NCBI RefSeq assembly: GCF_020194175.1
Contig: NZ_JADYVX010000019.1
Span: 62,001-126,000 of the forward strand
Origin: Bradyrhizobium sp. BRP22
GTDB lineage: Bacteria; Pseudomonadota; Alphaproteobacteria; Rhizobiales; Xanthobacteraceae
Reading direction: 5' to 3'
DNA: 64,000 bases
The position numbers and the translations under genes were made by a program. Numbering within the stretch: the stretch's first letter is position 1; each line of letters starts with the position of its first letter. Below are positions 42,407 through 51,231 of this stretch, piece by piece. A model generated the notes under the pieces. It was given only the letters and a program-made list of their open reading frames with translations, was not told the DNA's origin and did not search any database.

Positions 42407-43612
42407 ATGAGCCGCCGCGTCAAGAGACCATTGTCAAAATCGAGCGATCGTGGTGATCGCCCGAAGAGCGCGCGGCCCTTTCGCAATGGTCACGAGGGCG
42501 ATCGGCCGCCGATGCACCGCGCGGGCACAAGGCCGCCGCGCTTTGCCCAGCCGCGGCGGGAGAAATCGGCCCCGCCCGTTGCAGCAGAGCCCGCGAAAGC
42601 TGCCGCCGAGCTGCCGTTGCCGACAAAAGTCCAGACGGTCACCGTGACCGCTGACGAGAACAACATGCGCATCGACCGCTTTCTCGAGGCGCGGTTTCCC
42701 GGGCTGTCGTTCTCCCATATCCAGCGCATCGTTCGAAAGGGCGAGCTGCGCGTCAATGGCAAGCGCGCCGACAGTAAGGACCGGCTGGAGGAGGGACAGA
42801 GCGTACGCATCCCGCCGCTGAAGCTCGATGCCCCGAAGGTGGTTGGTCAGCTCTCCGAGGCCGCGACGAAGACGCTGGCCGCGCTGAAGGAGATGACGCT
42901 GTTCGAGGACGCCGACGTGCTGGTGCTGAATAAGCCCGCCGGGCTTGCCGTGCAGGGCGGCTCCGGCACCACGCGCCATGTCGATCAGATGCTGGAGGTG
43001 ATGCGCGACGCCAAGGGACAGAAGCCGCGCCTGGTGCACCGCCTCGACAAGGAAACGTCGGGCTGCCTCCTGGTCGCGAAGACCCGCTTTGCCGCGACGC
43101 ATCTCACCGGCGCGTTTCGCTCGCGCTCGGCGCGCAAGATCTATTGGGCGTTGGTGGCGGGCGTGCCGAAGCCGAAGCAAGGCCGGATCTCGACCTATCT
43201 TGCGAAAGAGGAGGGCGAGGACGACACGATCATGCGGATTGCCGCTCATGGCGACGAAGGCGCAAGCCACGCTGTGACCTATTATGCGGTGGTCGAAACC
43301 GCGGCGCAGAAGCTAGCATGGGTATCGCTGAAGCCGGTCACGGGGCGTACCCACCAGTTGCGCGCGCATATGGCGCATATCGATCACGCCATCGTCGGCG
43401 ATCCCAAATATTTCAATCGCGAGAATTGGGAGCTGCCGGGCGGGTTGCAGAACAGGCTGCATCTGCTGGCACGGCGCATCGTGATTCCGCATCCCCGCGG
43501 CGGGGTCATTGACATCACGGCGCCGCTCCCGCCGCACATGCAACAATCCTGGAACCTGCTCGGTCTCGACACCAGCCGGTTCGACCCGATCGAGAATGCC
43601 CCTGAAGAATAA
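42407..43612 (+). CDS. RluA/RluC-family 23S rRNA pseudouridine synthase
   Basis: A 401-aa enzyme that isomerises uridines in rRNA. A basic, disordered N-terminal extension (about 1-70) precedes an S4 RNA-binding domain (MRIDRFLEARFPGLSFSHIQ to about residue 130). The catalytic domain has the motif LVHRLDKETSGCLLVAKT near residue 213 with the nucleophilic aspartate, and VSLKPVTGRTHQLRAHMAHI. It is most like RluC by layout, but the modified positions cannot be assigned from sequence. In Rhizobiales it lies with htrA, rarA and the ATP12 chaperone; here the Lon-domain gene interrupts that row. Confidence 0.93.
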   Translation: MSRRVKRPLSKSSDRGDRPKSARPFRNGHEGDRPPMHRAGTRPPRFAQPRREKSAPPVAAEPAKAAAELPLPTKVQTVTVTADENNMRIDRFLEARFPGLSFSHIQRIVRKGELRVNGKRADSKDRLEEGQSVRIPPLKLDAPKVVGQLSEAATKTLAALKEMTLFEDADVLVLNKPAGLAVQGGSGTTRHVDQMLEVMRDAKGQKPRLVHRLDKETSGCLLVAKTRFAATHLTGAFRSRSARKIYWALVAGVPKPKQGRISTYLAKEEGEDDTIMRIAAHGDEGASHAVTYYAVVETAAQKLAWVSLKPVTGRTHQLRAHMAHIDHAIVGDPKYFNRENWELPGGLQNRLHLLARRIVIPHPRGGVIDITAPLPPHMQQSWNLLGLDTSRFDPIENAPEE

Positions 43613-43652
43613 TTTATTTGCGGTTTCACCGGGGCGTTCCGACATATGCGCA

Positions 43653-43979
43653 ATGAGACATTCGTCGCGCGTGCTTGTCGTCCTGGCCTTGCTGTTCGCA
43701 GCGCCCGCTGCGTCGGCGCAGTTCATTGCGCCTGGCACCAACCCGAACCTTTTTCCGCCGCCACTTCCGCCTCCACCGCCACCGAAGATCGTGGCGCCGA
43801 CGACGCCGATGATGCGTGGAGAACCGGAATCTCAGCTGCCCTCGCTGCCAGCTCCCCGCGCGTCGACCCGCCGCTCGTTCAGTGACCGTATCAGCCGCTG
43901 CCTCGACGAGGGCGCGGCTGCCGGCCTCGATCCTGCCGATCGGACCGCTTATTCGCGCAGTTGCGCCACCCGTGACTGA
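43653..43979 (+). CDS. Small secreted proline-rich protein
   Basis: A 108-aa hypothetical protein. A clear signal peptide MRHSSRVLVVLALLFAAPAA ends near ASAQ (residue 23). A proline run follows (FPPPLPPPPPPK), then a C-terminal part with two cysteines (ISRCLDEG and RSCATRD) that could form a disulphide. No family was recognised. ATG 43653 is the start that yields a signal peptide. It sits 40 bases after the pseudouridine synthase and 149 bases before the ATP12 gene, same strand. Confidence 0.7.
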   Translation: MRHSSRVLVVLALLFAAPAASAQFIAPGTNPNLFPPPLPPPPPPKIVAPTTPMMRGEPESQLPSLPAPRASTRRSFSDRISRCLDEGAAAGLDPADRTAYSRSCATRD

Positions 43980-44128
43980 CGCCTGAACGAGCCGGGGAAC
44001 ATGCACTGGACCCCGCTGCGGGTCGGGCCGTTGCAGCCACAACGATCTTCCTGATCCCGTCAGCTTTATTTGGAGCGGCGCCTGACTTATCCTGCGCCAA
44101 ATGAAGCCCAACGGAAGCTTGCGAACAG

Positions 44129-44908
44129 ATGCGCGAATTATTCGATGAAGATGAAGCGGCGGGACAATCCCCGCCGGATCCTCAGGAGGCCGCGCGCCGC
44201 AACGTGCGCGCGCCGCGGCGCAAGCGGTTCTATGGCGGCGCCGATGTCACTGAGGACGATGACGGTTTTGCCGTGACGCTCGACGGACGGCCGATCCGTA
44301 CGCCATCGGGAAAGAAGGTGACGGTGCCCTCGCGCGCGATTGCGGATGCCGTCGCGGCCGAGTGGAACGCGCAAGGAGAGACGATCGATCCGCTGACCAT
44401 GCCGCTGACGCGCTTTGCCAACAGCGTGATCGAGGGGGTGGTCGATCGCGTCGACGTGGTCGCCGATGACGTTGCAAAATATCTCGGCTCGGATCTGTTG
44501 TTCTATCGCGCCGGCCATCCGGAGGCGCTGGTCGCCCGCGAGGCCGCGCATTGGGACCCGATCCTGTTCTGGGCCGCGGATACGCTCGGCGCGCATTTCA
44601 TCCTCGCGGAGGGCATCGTGCACGTCGCCCAGCCGGAGAGCGCGATCAAAGCCGCCCGCGAGGCGTTCCCGAAAGATCCATGGTCGGTAGCGGCGCTGCA
44701 CGTGGTGACGACGCTCACCGGCTCGGCATTGCTGGCGCTGGCCTTGACCCATGGGGTTCGGGACGCAGACCAGATCTGGACCGCCGCCCATGTCGACGAG
44801 GACTGGAATATCGAGCAATGGGGCGTGGACGAGGAGGTCGCCGCACGCCGCGCCGCGCGGCTGGTCGATTTCAATGCCGCCGCCAGCATCCTGAAGACGC
44901 TGAACTGA
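44129..44908 (+). CDS. ATP12-family F1-ATPase assembly chaperone
   Basis: A 259-aa homologue of mitochondrial ATP12, which protects the F1 alpha subunit during assembly. Family blocks: RKRFYGGADVTEDDDGFAVT, LDGRPIRTPSGKKVTVPSRA, EWNAQGETIDPLTMPLTRFA, and the acidic C-terminal AHVDEDWNIEQWGVDEEVAA. ATP12 is shared by alphaproteobacteria and mitochondria. The 30 N-terminal residues are charged and less conserved. Confidence 0.93.
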   Translation: MRELFDEDEAAGQSPPDPQEAARRNVRAPRRKRFYGGADVTEDDDGFAVTLDGRPIRTPSGKKVTVPSRAIADAVAAEWNAQGETIDPLTMPLTRFANSVIEGVVDRVDVVADDVAKYLGSDLLFYRAGHPEALVAREAAHWDPILFWAADTLGAHFILAEGIVHVAQPESAIKAAREAFPKDPWSVAALHVVTTLTGSALLALALTHGVRDADQIWTAAHVDEDWNIEQWGVDEEVAARRAARLVDFNAAASILKTLN

Positions 44909-44996
44909 GTTCCTTTGTTGCAACCTTCGCCCGCTAGTTAACGGGAGGTTTACGGTGCGGAGGTAGCTTCCAGGCTTCCAGCCGAGACCCTCCGAC

Positions 44997-46535
44997 ATGG
45001 CATTGACCATCAATCCCGTGCTGCCGGTGCTTTCCGCCGAGGAGGTGGGCAGCGTCGCGCCGGAACTCGTGCTGCAGCCCGGCAGCGTGATCAATGCGCA
45101 GGTGCTCAAGGTGCTCTCCGCTGATCTGGTGCGGATCGCCATCTCGAGCCTGTCGATCGATGTGCTCTCGGAAGTTCCCCTCAAGGAGGGGCAGGCGCTG
45201 CAGCTCGCAGTGTCGCAGACCAAGGACGGGATCCGCCTCGCGATGCTCGGGCAGGGCGATGCCGCTGCCGACGACGCGGTGACGCTATCGCCCGACGCGC
45301 AACGCGCCGCCGCCAATCCCTCGACCACAGCCGAGCCCAGGAACGTGCTGACGCCGGTGGACCGCGCGGCGGTCACCAATGCTGCGCAAAATGCGGCGAC
45401 GGTGCAGCGGAGCCTGGCGCCGCTATTCGCCAATCTCGGCGCCTTGGCAGCCGCGGGCAACCTGCCGCCGAAGCTGCAGCAGGCGATTGCGCAAGTGCTT
45501 GCGCAGCAAACCCCTCTCGACCAGAATCTCGACGGCGGCGACATCAAGAACGCGTTCGAGCGCTCCGGCCTGTTCTTCGAGGCGTCGCTGGGCGCCGGGA
45601 CCACACCGTCCAGTGCAAGCGTCCCGGATCTGAAGGCCGCGCTGATCGTGCTGCGGCAGGCCCTGCAGTCGTCGCTCGGCGCGCCGCATGCCGCGCCGCA
45701 GGCCGCCGCCAGTACTGCGGGGCAGGTCGCGGCCCGTTCCGCGCTGACGTCAAGCCTCGCGCCATCCGATATCGAGGTCGAGGAGATCCTGCTGCCGCAG
45801 GCGCGCGTCCCGGTTGCCGACGATCTCCTGACGTCGGGCGTCATCGGGCGGGGCACGTCAAATGCCACTTCCTCCGCCGGCGCGACGCTGAATCTGATGC
45901 AGGAACTTGGCAGTTCTGCGCGTCCCAACGCCATCGCGTCCGACGTCACCGCCCATACCAACACGCCGCCACCGCCGTTCCGCGGCGCGCTGCCGGCTGC
46001 TCAACCCATCGCATTGCCGTCGCTGGCGCCGGACGCACCGCTCGCGACCGCCGCGCATCATCTGCTTGGTGACACCGACGCCGCGCTGGCGCGGCAGACA
46101 CTGTTGCAGGTGGCATCGCTACCGGACCGTATCGATATCGCAAACCCGCAGATCGATACCTCATCGTCGCGTTGGCATTTCGAAATTCCGTTCGCGACCC
46201 CCCAGGGCACGGCGATGGCGCAGTTCGAGATTTCTCGTGATGGTGGCGGCGTTGAGGCCGAGATGGCCAAGCGCGTCTGGCGCGCACGTTTCTCGCTCGA
46301 GGTCGAACCGGCCGGCCCGGTCCATGCGCTGATCTCGCTCGTCGGCGACAAGACGTCGGTGCGGATGTGGGCGGAACGCCCGGCAACCGCCGCGCAGCTT
46401 CGCGCCGGTGCCCCGCAATTGAGCCAGGCGCTGAGCCGGGCCGAACTGCTGCCCGGCGACATCGTGATCCAGGACGGCGCACCGCCGCAGGCAACGCCGG
46501 CCCGCGCCGGCCATTTCCTGGACCGCGCGCTATGA
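44997..46535 (+). CDS. FliK-like flagellar hook-length control protein
   Basis: A 512-aa protein. The N-terminal about 90 residues form a compact beta-rich domain (GSVINAQVLKVLSADLVRIA). A long Ala/Pro/Ser-rich linker follows (about 90-370). The C-terminal domain matches FliK/Flg_hook, with WHFEIPFATPQGTAMAQFEI and RARFSLEVEPAGPVHALISL. FliK measures hook length and switches the export gate by contacting FlhB. The next gene encodes a lone FlhB-like C-domain and overlaps it by four bases. No other flagellar gene is in the window. Confidence 0.82.
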   Translation: MALTINPVLPVLSAEEVGSVAPELVLQPGSVINAQVLKVLSADLVRIAISSLSIDVLSEVPLKEGQALQLAVSQTKDGIRLAMLGQGDAAADDAVTLSPDAQRAAANPSTTAEPRNVLTPVDRAAVTNAAQNAATVQRSLAPLFANLGALAAAGNLPPKLQQAIAQVLAQQTPLDQNLDGGDIKNAFERSGLFFEASLGAGTTPSSASVPDLKAALIVLRQALQSSLGAPHAAPQAAASTAGQVAARSALTSSLAPSDIEVEEILLPQARVPVADDLLTSGVIGRGTSNATSSAGATLNLMQELGSSARPNAIASDVTAHTNTPPPPFRGALPAAQPIALPSLAPDAPLATAAHHLLGDTDAALARQTLLQVASLPDRIDIANPQIDTSSSRWHFEIPFATPQGTAMAQFEISRDGGGVEAEMAKRVWRARFSLEVEPAGPVHALISLVGDKTSVRMWAERPATAAQLRAGAPQLSQALSRAELLPGDIVIQDGAPPQATPARAGHFLDRAL

Positions 46536-46798
46536 GCGTCGAGACCAGGAGCCAGCTCGCGGTCGCCCTGCATTATGACCACGGCGGCGCGCCGACCGTG
46601 GTCGCCAAGGGCAAAGGAGCAATCGGCGCCAAGATCATCGAGCTCGCGAAAGCCCACGATATCCCGATCGAGGAGAACGAGGTTCTGGCCGGCGCGCTTT
46701 CCAATGTCGACCTCGGCGATGAGATCCCGGTCGAGCTCTACAAGGCGGTCGCGGAAGTGCTGGTGTTCGTGCTGCGGCTGTCGGGCCGCGCACGGTAA
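46532..46798 (+). CDS. FlhB C-terminal-domain-like protein (FhlB type)
   Basis: An 88-aa cytoplasmic protein equivalent to the cleaved C-terminal fragment of FlhB/EscU export-switch proteins. QLAVALHYDHGGAPTVVAKG corresponds to the segment just after the NPTH autocleavage site, followed by AKAHDIPIEENEVLAGALSN. The NPTH motif itself is absent (RSQL instead), so it starts life in the post-cleavage form. ATG 46532 overlaps the FliK-like stop, so the two are made together and probably interact. Confidence 0.85.
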   Translation: MSVETRSQLAVALHYDHGGAPTVVAKGKGAIGAKIIELAKAHDIPIEENEVLAGALSNVDLGDEIPVELYKAVAEVLVFVLRLSGRAR

Positions 46799-46867
46799 GG
46801 TTCTTGCCATCGTTTCATCACGATGGCATCCATCATGGCCTGCTCCTCAACTCATCCAGGTTCTGTC

Positions 46868-47686
46868 GTGATCAATCGCCGCCAAGCGCTCGGTCTCCTC
46901 ACCGCCGCGTCCGTCTTGCCAACGCGCAGCCTCGCCAACGTGTCCTACCAGCGCAACGAGTTTCGTGATGCGCTGGCGCGGCGATTCTTCGAGCTTGGCA
47001 CCGAGGGCACCTTCGTCGCCTACAAGGTCGATGACTACCTGATCATCGCCAGCGACAAGCGGAGGTCGAGCGAGGAAAAATTGCCGGCCTCGACCTTCAA
47101 GATCCCGAATTCGATCATCGCGCTGGACACCGGCGTGGTCGAGGATCCCGACAAGGACGTGTTCAAATGGGACGGCGTGACGCGCAGCATCGAGGCCTGG
47201 AACAAGGACCACACGCTGCGTTCGGCGATCGCGGTTTCTGCCGTGCCGGTCTATCAGGAGATCGCGCGGCGCATCGGCGAAGAACGGATGAAGAAATATG
47301 TCGATCTGCTCGAATACGGCAACCGCGACATCGGCGGCGGCATCGACCAGTTCTGGCTCACCGGAAACCTGCGCATCGATCCGGTGCAGCAGATCGATTT
47401 CGTGGACCGGCTGCGCCGCGGCACGTTGCCGGTCTCCAAGCGCGCCCAGGAGCTGACGCGCGATATCCTCCCCGTGACGAAGGTGGGAGACGCCACCATC
47501 CGCGCCAAGAGCGGGCTCCTCGGCGCCGAGAGCGGCAAGCCCTCGCTCGGCTGGCTGGTCGGCTGGGTCGAGAAGGGCTCCTCCGCCACCGTGTTCGCGA
47601 TGAACATGGATTGCAAGAACGAGAGCCACATCGCCGCGCGCATGACCGTGACGCAGCAATGCCTCGCCGACATCGTGGCGTATTGA
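46868..47686 (+). CDS. Class D (OXA-type) beta-lactamase with a twin-arginine-like signal
   Basis: A 272-aa serine beta-lactamase. Active-site motifs, numbered from GTG 46868: S75-T-F-K78 (PASTFKIPN), S124-A-V, Y150-G-N, and K214-S-G (RAKSGLLG). The KSG form is less common than KTG in acquired OXA enzymes. The N-terminus MINRRQALGLLTAASVLP has a twin-arginine motif and hydrophobic core, suggesting Tat export. GTG 46868 is preferred for this reason and for the CCAGG upstream; ATG 46823 and 46835 are alternatives. It is a chromosomal gene with composition like its neighbours, so probably intrinsic rather than mobile. Confidence 0.85.
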   Translation: MINRRQALGLLTAASVLPTRSLANVSYQRNEFRDALARRFFELGTEGTFVAYKVDDYLIIASDKRRSSEEKLPASTFKIPNSIIALDTGVVEDPDKDVFKWDGVTRSIEAWNKDHTLRSAIAVSAVPVYQEIARRIGEERMKKYVDLLEYGNRDIGGGIDQFWLTGNLRIDPVQQIDFVDRLRRGTLPVSKRAQELTRDILPVTKVGDATIRAKSGLLGAESGKPSLGWLVGWVEKGSSATVFAMNMDCKNESHIAARMTVTQQCLADIVAY

Positions 47687-47709
47687 CGGCTCGTATCGCT
47701 GCGCACTGC

Positions 47710-48117
47710 TCACTCGGCGGCCCGCGCCTTCCCGATCCGTCCCATGTGGGTGAAGCCAAACCCCGCCTGGTATTTCAACCCGAAGCCGAGTGCGCGGTCG
47801 ATGCCGATATGGGCGAGCCAGATCATCGCGATCGAGAGTACCAGCGGTTCGGCGGTTGCAAAGCCCGTGGTCATCAGGGTCACGGGCGCCATGTAGCTGT
47901 GGGCGGCATTGTAGATGACCGCGCCTTCCTTGGGGCCAATGAGGTAGCCCGCAAAGCTCAAATCGGGCGCCAGGAACAGGACCGCGTAGACCCACCACGA
48001 GCCATCCCAGACCGCGTATAGCAGGGTCATGCCCACAAACAGCGTCAGGCCCTCCAGCCTCAGCAATGTGCGCACGCCGCCCGTGACCGAGCCGGCCTCG
48101 GCTGTGGTGTTTTCCAT
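47710..48117 (-). CDS. DUF4260-type small membrane protein
   Basis: A 135-aa hydrophobic protein with about four transmembrane segments. Blocks such as RLEGLTLFVGMTLLYAVWDG, FLAPDLSFAGYLIGPKEGAV, YNAAHSYMAPVTL and HIGIDRALGFGLKYQAGFGF match the DUF4260 family as remembered. Function unknown. It is convergent with the beta-lactamase gene (23-base gap) and divergent from pccB. Confidence 0.8.
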   Translation of the reverse strand: MENTTAEAGSVTGGVRTLLRLEGLTLFVGMTLLYAVWDGSWWVYAVLFLAPDLSFAGYLIGPKEGAVIYNAAHSYMAPVTLMTTGFATAEPLVLSIAMIWLAHIGIDRALGFGLKYQAGFGFTHMGRIGKARAAE

Positions 48118-48263
48118 GGTTGTCTCCCCAAATTTGCACTGATCAGAGTACCGCCCGTGCCCGGGATTCGGGGCAAGAAGGTGGTTTCCGGTTCAGAAAA
48201 TGCCGTGTTAGAACCCCGCGCGGGTTCCAGCAGCCAATCACTAGCTAATGCGGGCGGAAGCAA

Positions 48264-49796
48264 ATGAAAGATATCCTCGACACTCTCGAAGAGCGGCGCG
48301 CCGGCGCCAAATTGGGCGGCGGCGTCAAGCGCATCGAGGCGCAGCATGCTCGCGGCAAGCTGACGGCGCGGGAGCGCATCGAGCTGCTTCTGGACAAGGG
48401 CTCGTTCGAGGAATTCGACATGTTCGTCGAGCACCGCTCGACCGAATTCGGCATGGAGAAGACCAAAGTTCCCGGCGACGGCGTGGTCACCGGCTGGGGC
48501 ACCGTCAACGGCCGCAAGACTTTCGTCTTCGCTAAGGATTTCACGGTGTTCGGCGGCTCGCTGTCGGAAACGCATGCGCTGAAGATCACCAAGCTGCAGG
48601 ACATGGCGATGAAGGCGAGGGCGCCGATTATCGGCCTCTATGACGCCGGCGGCGCGCGCATCCAGGAGGGCGTCGCGGCACTGGCAGGCTATTCCTACGT
48701 ATTCCGCCGCAACGTCATTGCATCAGGCGTGATCCCGCAGATCTCGGTCATCATGGGCCCCTGCGCCGGTGGCGACGTCTATTCGCCGGCGATGACCGAC
48801 TTCATCTTCATGGTGAAAAACACGAGCTACATGTTCGTCACCGGTCCGGACGTGGTGAAGACCGTGACCAATGAAGTGGTTACGGCCGAAGAACTCGGCG
48901 GCGCCTCGGTGCACGCGACGCGCTCCTCGATCGCCGACGGTGCGTTCGAGAATGACGTCGATGCGCTGTTGCAGATGCGCCGGCTGATCGACTTCCTGCC
49001 TTCGAACAATACCGACGGCGTGCCGGAATGGCCGAGCTTCGATTCAATCGAGCGGGTCGACAACTCGCTGGATACGCTGATCCCCGACAATCCGAACAAG
49101 CCCTACGACATGAAGGAACTGATCCTGAAGGTCGTGGACGAGGGCGATTTCTTCGAGATATCCGAGACTTTCGCCAGGAATATCGTCACCGGTTTCGGCC
49201 GCATTGCCGGCCGCACGGTGGGCTTTGTCGCCAACCAGCCGATGGTGCTCGCCGGTGTGCTCGACAGCGATGCTTCGCGGAAGGCGGCGCGCTTCGTTCG
49301 TTTTTGTGACGCCTTCAACATTCCGATCGTCACCTTCGTTGACGTGCCCGGCTTCCTGCCCGGCACCGCGCAGGAATATGGCGGCCTGATCAAGCACGGC
49401 GCGAAGCTCTTGTTCGCCTACTCGCAATGCACGGTGCCGCTCGTCACCATCATCACCCGCAAGGCCTATGGCGGCGCTTTCGACGTCATGGCCTCAAAGG
49501 AGATCGGCGCCGACATGAACTACGCCTGGCCGACCGCGCAGATCGCGGTGATGGGGGCCAAGGGCGCGGTCGAGATCATCTTCCGCTCCGACATCGGCGA
49601 CCCCGACAAGATCACTGCCCGCACCAAGGAATACGAAGACCGCTTCCTCTCCCCCTTCATCGCCGCCGAGCGCGGCTACATCGATGACGTCATCATGCCG
49701 CATTCGACGCGGCGTCGGATCGCACGGGCATTGGCAATGCTGAAAGACAAGAAGGTCGAGATCCCCGTGAAGAAGCACGACAATCTGCCGTTATAG
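48264..49796 (+). CDS. pccB: Propionyl-CoA carboxylase beta subunit (acyl-CoA carboxyltransferase)
   Basis: A 510-aa carboxyltransferase that moves CO2 from biotin to propionyl-CoA, giving methylmalonyl-CoA. N-half signatures: GGGVKRIEAQHARGKLTARE and APIIGLYDAGGARIQEGVAA. C-half oxyanion-hole segments: CDAFNIPIVTFVDVPGFLPG and ITRKAYGGAFDVMASKEIGA. The Asp in FRSDIGDPDKI lies where specificity for propionyl- over acetyl-CoA is set. The biotin-carrying alpha subunit (pccA) is not in the window. Propionyl-CoA from the beta-oxidation-like genes at 58.8-62.4 kb is a possible substrate source. Confidence 0.93.
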   Translation: MKDILDTLEERRAGAKLGGGVKRIEAQHARGKLTARERIELLLDKGSFEEFDMFVEHRSTEFGMEKTKVPGDGVVTGWGTVNGRKTFVFAKDFTVFGGSLSETHALKITKLQDMAMKARAPIIGLYDAGGARIQEGVAALAGYSYVFRRNVIASGVIPQISVIMGPCAGGDVYSPAMTDFIFMVKNTSYMFVTGPDVVKTVTNEVVTAEELGGASVHATRSSIADGAFENDVDALLQMRRLIDFLPSNNTDGVPEWPSFDSIERVDNSLDTLIPDNPNKPYDMKELILKVVDEGDFFEISETFARNIVTGFGRIAGRTVGFVANQPMVLAGVLDSDASRKAARFVRFCDAFNIPIVTFVDVPGFLPGTAQEYGGLIKHGAKLLFAYSQCTVPLVTIITRKAYGGAFDVMASKEIGADMNYAWPTAQIAVMGAKGAVEIIFRSDIGDPDKITARTKEYEDRFLSPFIAAERGYIDDVIMPHSTRRRIARALAMLKDKKVEIPVKKHDNLPL

Positions 49797-49841
49797 GCCG
49801 CACTCGGGCGGATTAGCGAAGTGTAACCCGGAGGAAGCAAC

Positions 49842-50156
49842 ATGCCCGCAGCACTTTTCATCGTCCGTGCCACCGTCACCGATCCCGCGAAACGCGCCGC
49901 GTTCGATGCCTGGTATTCGCGGGAGCATTTGCCGGATGCGTTGAAAACGTTCCGGGCGCAGAAGGCGTGGCGGCATTGGAGCGCAACTGACCCGTCGCAG
50001 CATCTGGCGATTTATCAATTCGCCGACCAGGCTTCGCTGGAGCGCGCGATCGATGGCGAGGAGATGAAGCGGCTGGTTGCCGACTTCAACCGCGATTGGC
50101 CCGATGTCACGCGCACGCGGGAAGTGCTGGTGCTGGCGGAGGAGGTTGCGGCGTAA
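49842..50156 (+). CDS. Small dimeric alpha/beta-barrel protein, function unknown
   Basis: A 104-aa protein with the ferredoxin-like strand-helix pattern of dimeric alpha+beta barrels (AALFIVRATVTDPAKRAAFD, then AWYSREHLPDALKTF). Similar small proteins are EthD-like or hypothetical. GGAGGAAGCAAC gives a strong ribosome-binding site. It follows pccB by 45 bases and could be cotranscribed. No catalytic residues can be named. Confidence 0.75.
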   Translation: MPAALFIVRATVTDPAKRAAFDAWYSREHLPDALKTFRAQKAWRHWSATDPSQHLAIYQFADQASLERAIDGEEMKRLVADFNRDWPDVTRTREVLVLAEEVAA

Positions 50157-50160
50157 CGCT

Positions 50161-50622
50161 CTACGCCGCCTTGCCCTGATTCTTGAACATCTCCGCAGCG
50201 CGTCTTTTGATTTCGTCCGGCGCGACGTCCTCGATGTGCGTGCCGAAGAACCAGTTATTGCCTGCGACGTCCTTCACGCCGCCGGTGCGGTCGCCGTAGA
50301 ACTGGTCTGCCGGCTCCATGATCGACGTCGCACCGGCCTTGATGGCGCAGCGGTAGGCGGTGTCGACGTCGGGCACGTAGAGATAGAGCATGGCGGGCAT
50401 GGCCTTGGCTTGCTCGGAGGCATCGGCGATCATCACCATGGAATCGCCGATCTTGAGTGCCGCGTGCATGATCTTGCCGTCAGGCCGCAGGGTTGGCTCG
50501 TGATGCTTCCGGGCGCCCAGCGCCTCCTCCAGGAAGCTGATGATCCTCGCGGCGCCTTCCACGACGAGATAGGGCGTCACGGTATGAAACCCATCCGGAG
50601 TCGGTCGTGCCTTTGCCGCCAT
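50161..50622 (-). CDS. VOC-family (glyoxalase/PhnB-like) protein
   Basis: A 153-aa vicinal-oxygen-chelate protein with two beta-alpha-beta-beta-beta modules: VTPYLVVEGAARIISFLEEA and LYVPDVDTAYRCAIKAGATS, ending GGVKDVAGNNWFFGTHIEDV. ATG 50622 (MAAKARPTPDGFHTV) gives the usual PhnB-like N-terminus; the 21 upstream codons are not supported. Family members include fosfomycin or bleomycin resistance proteins and isomerases; the function here is unknown. It is convergent with the 49842 gene with 4 bases between the stops. Confidence 0.85.
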   Translation of the reverse strand: MAAKARPTPDGFHTVTPYLVVEGAARIISFLEEALGARKHHEPTLRPDGKIMHAALKIGDSMVMIADASEQAKAMPAMLYLYVPDVDTAYRCAIKAGATSIMEPADQFYGDRTGGVKDVAGNNWFFGTHIEDVAPDEIKRRAAEMFKNQGKAA

Positions 50623-50853
50623 GGCGTTCTCCCGCGGAGTTGGAGGTAACCCCCCGTTAACGCGGAGCATCCATTTTGGTCGCATCCCGCCGGCGAAAAA
50701 ACCGAAGGTGCGGCCGCATGGAACCGCTGAGAGACGGCAATTGCTGCGGTGCTTTTTGTCGCGCCCAGCTCACGTGTGCAATTCAGCGCGCATTCATCTC
50801 ACGGCGGCAACACTGTTCCCGCATCACATGCTTAACAAGAAAAGGACGATGTC

Positions 50854-51120
50854 ATGGAACGCCGCGACTTTTTCAAGATTGCGTTGGGCGTTGCCGCCAG
50901 TGCGGTGACCTTTGCCGCAACCGCGCAGGCCGCGCCGATGGTACCACTGAGTGAGGACGCGCGGCGGCCTTCCGACCCAGACGCCCGTCCCGCGGTCACC
51001 ACCGGCGATGAAGTTGACCACGTCAAGCCGGAGCAGGTGCATTGGCGTCGCCGCCACTGGCATCGTCATCGCCACTGGCACCGCCGCCACTGGCGCCATC
51101 GGCACTGGCGCCGCTGGTGA
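50854..51120 (+). CDS. Tat-signal protein with a His/Trp/Arg-only C-terminal tail
   Basis: An 88-aa protein. MERRDFFKIALGVAASAVTF is a twin-arginine signal (RRDFFK) with cleavage likely after AQA (about residue 26). A short acidic/proline middle follows. Residues 63-88 consist only of His (9), Trp (6) and Arg (11), arranged as irregular HW/RHRH units. This suggests metal, heme, membrane or anionic-polymer binding in the periplasm. No family is recognised beyond similar hypothetical rhizobial proteins. Confidence 0.75.
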   Translation: MERRDFFKIALGVAASAVTFAATAQAAPMVPLSEDARRPSDPDARPAVTTGDEVDHVKPEQVHWRRRHWHRHRHWHRRHWRHRHWRRW

Positions 51121-51231
51121 GGCCCGGTTCAATGGGCCGCCACAAAGCTTTCATAATCCGGCAGGCGGAGCTTCAAGCTCATCAATCAGAAAGGCGTTGC
51201 CTCCCGAATCCCTGCTGATGACCGGAATCAA

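Noticed and set aside
46823..46867. ATG 46823 or 46835 as the beta-lactamase start
   Set aside because: They lack a ribosome-binding site and would put 11-15 residues in front of the twin-arginine motif. GTG 46868 gives a compact signal peptide. Not excluded, only less likely.
51050..51116. Short direct repeats (CGCCACTGGC-like) as a CRISPR or tandem array
   Set aside because: They are the codons of the His/Trp/Arg tail; unit length is irregular and there are no spacers.
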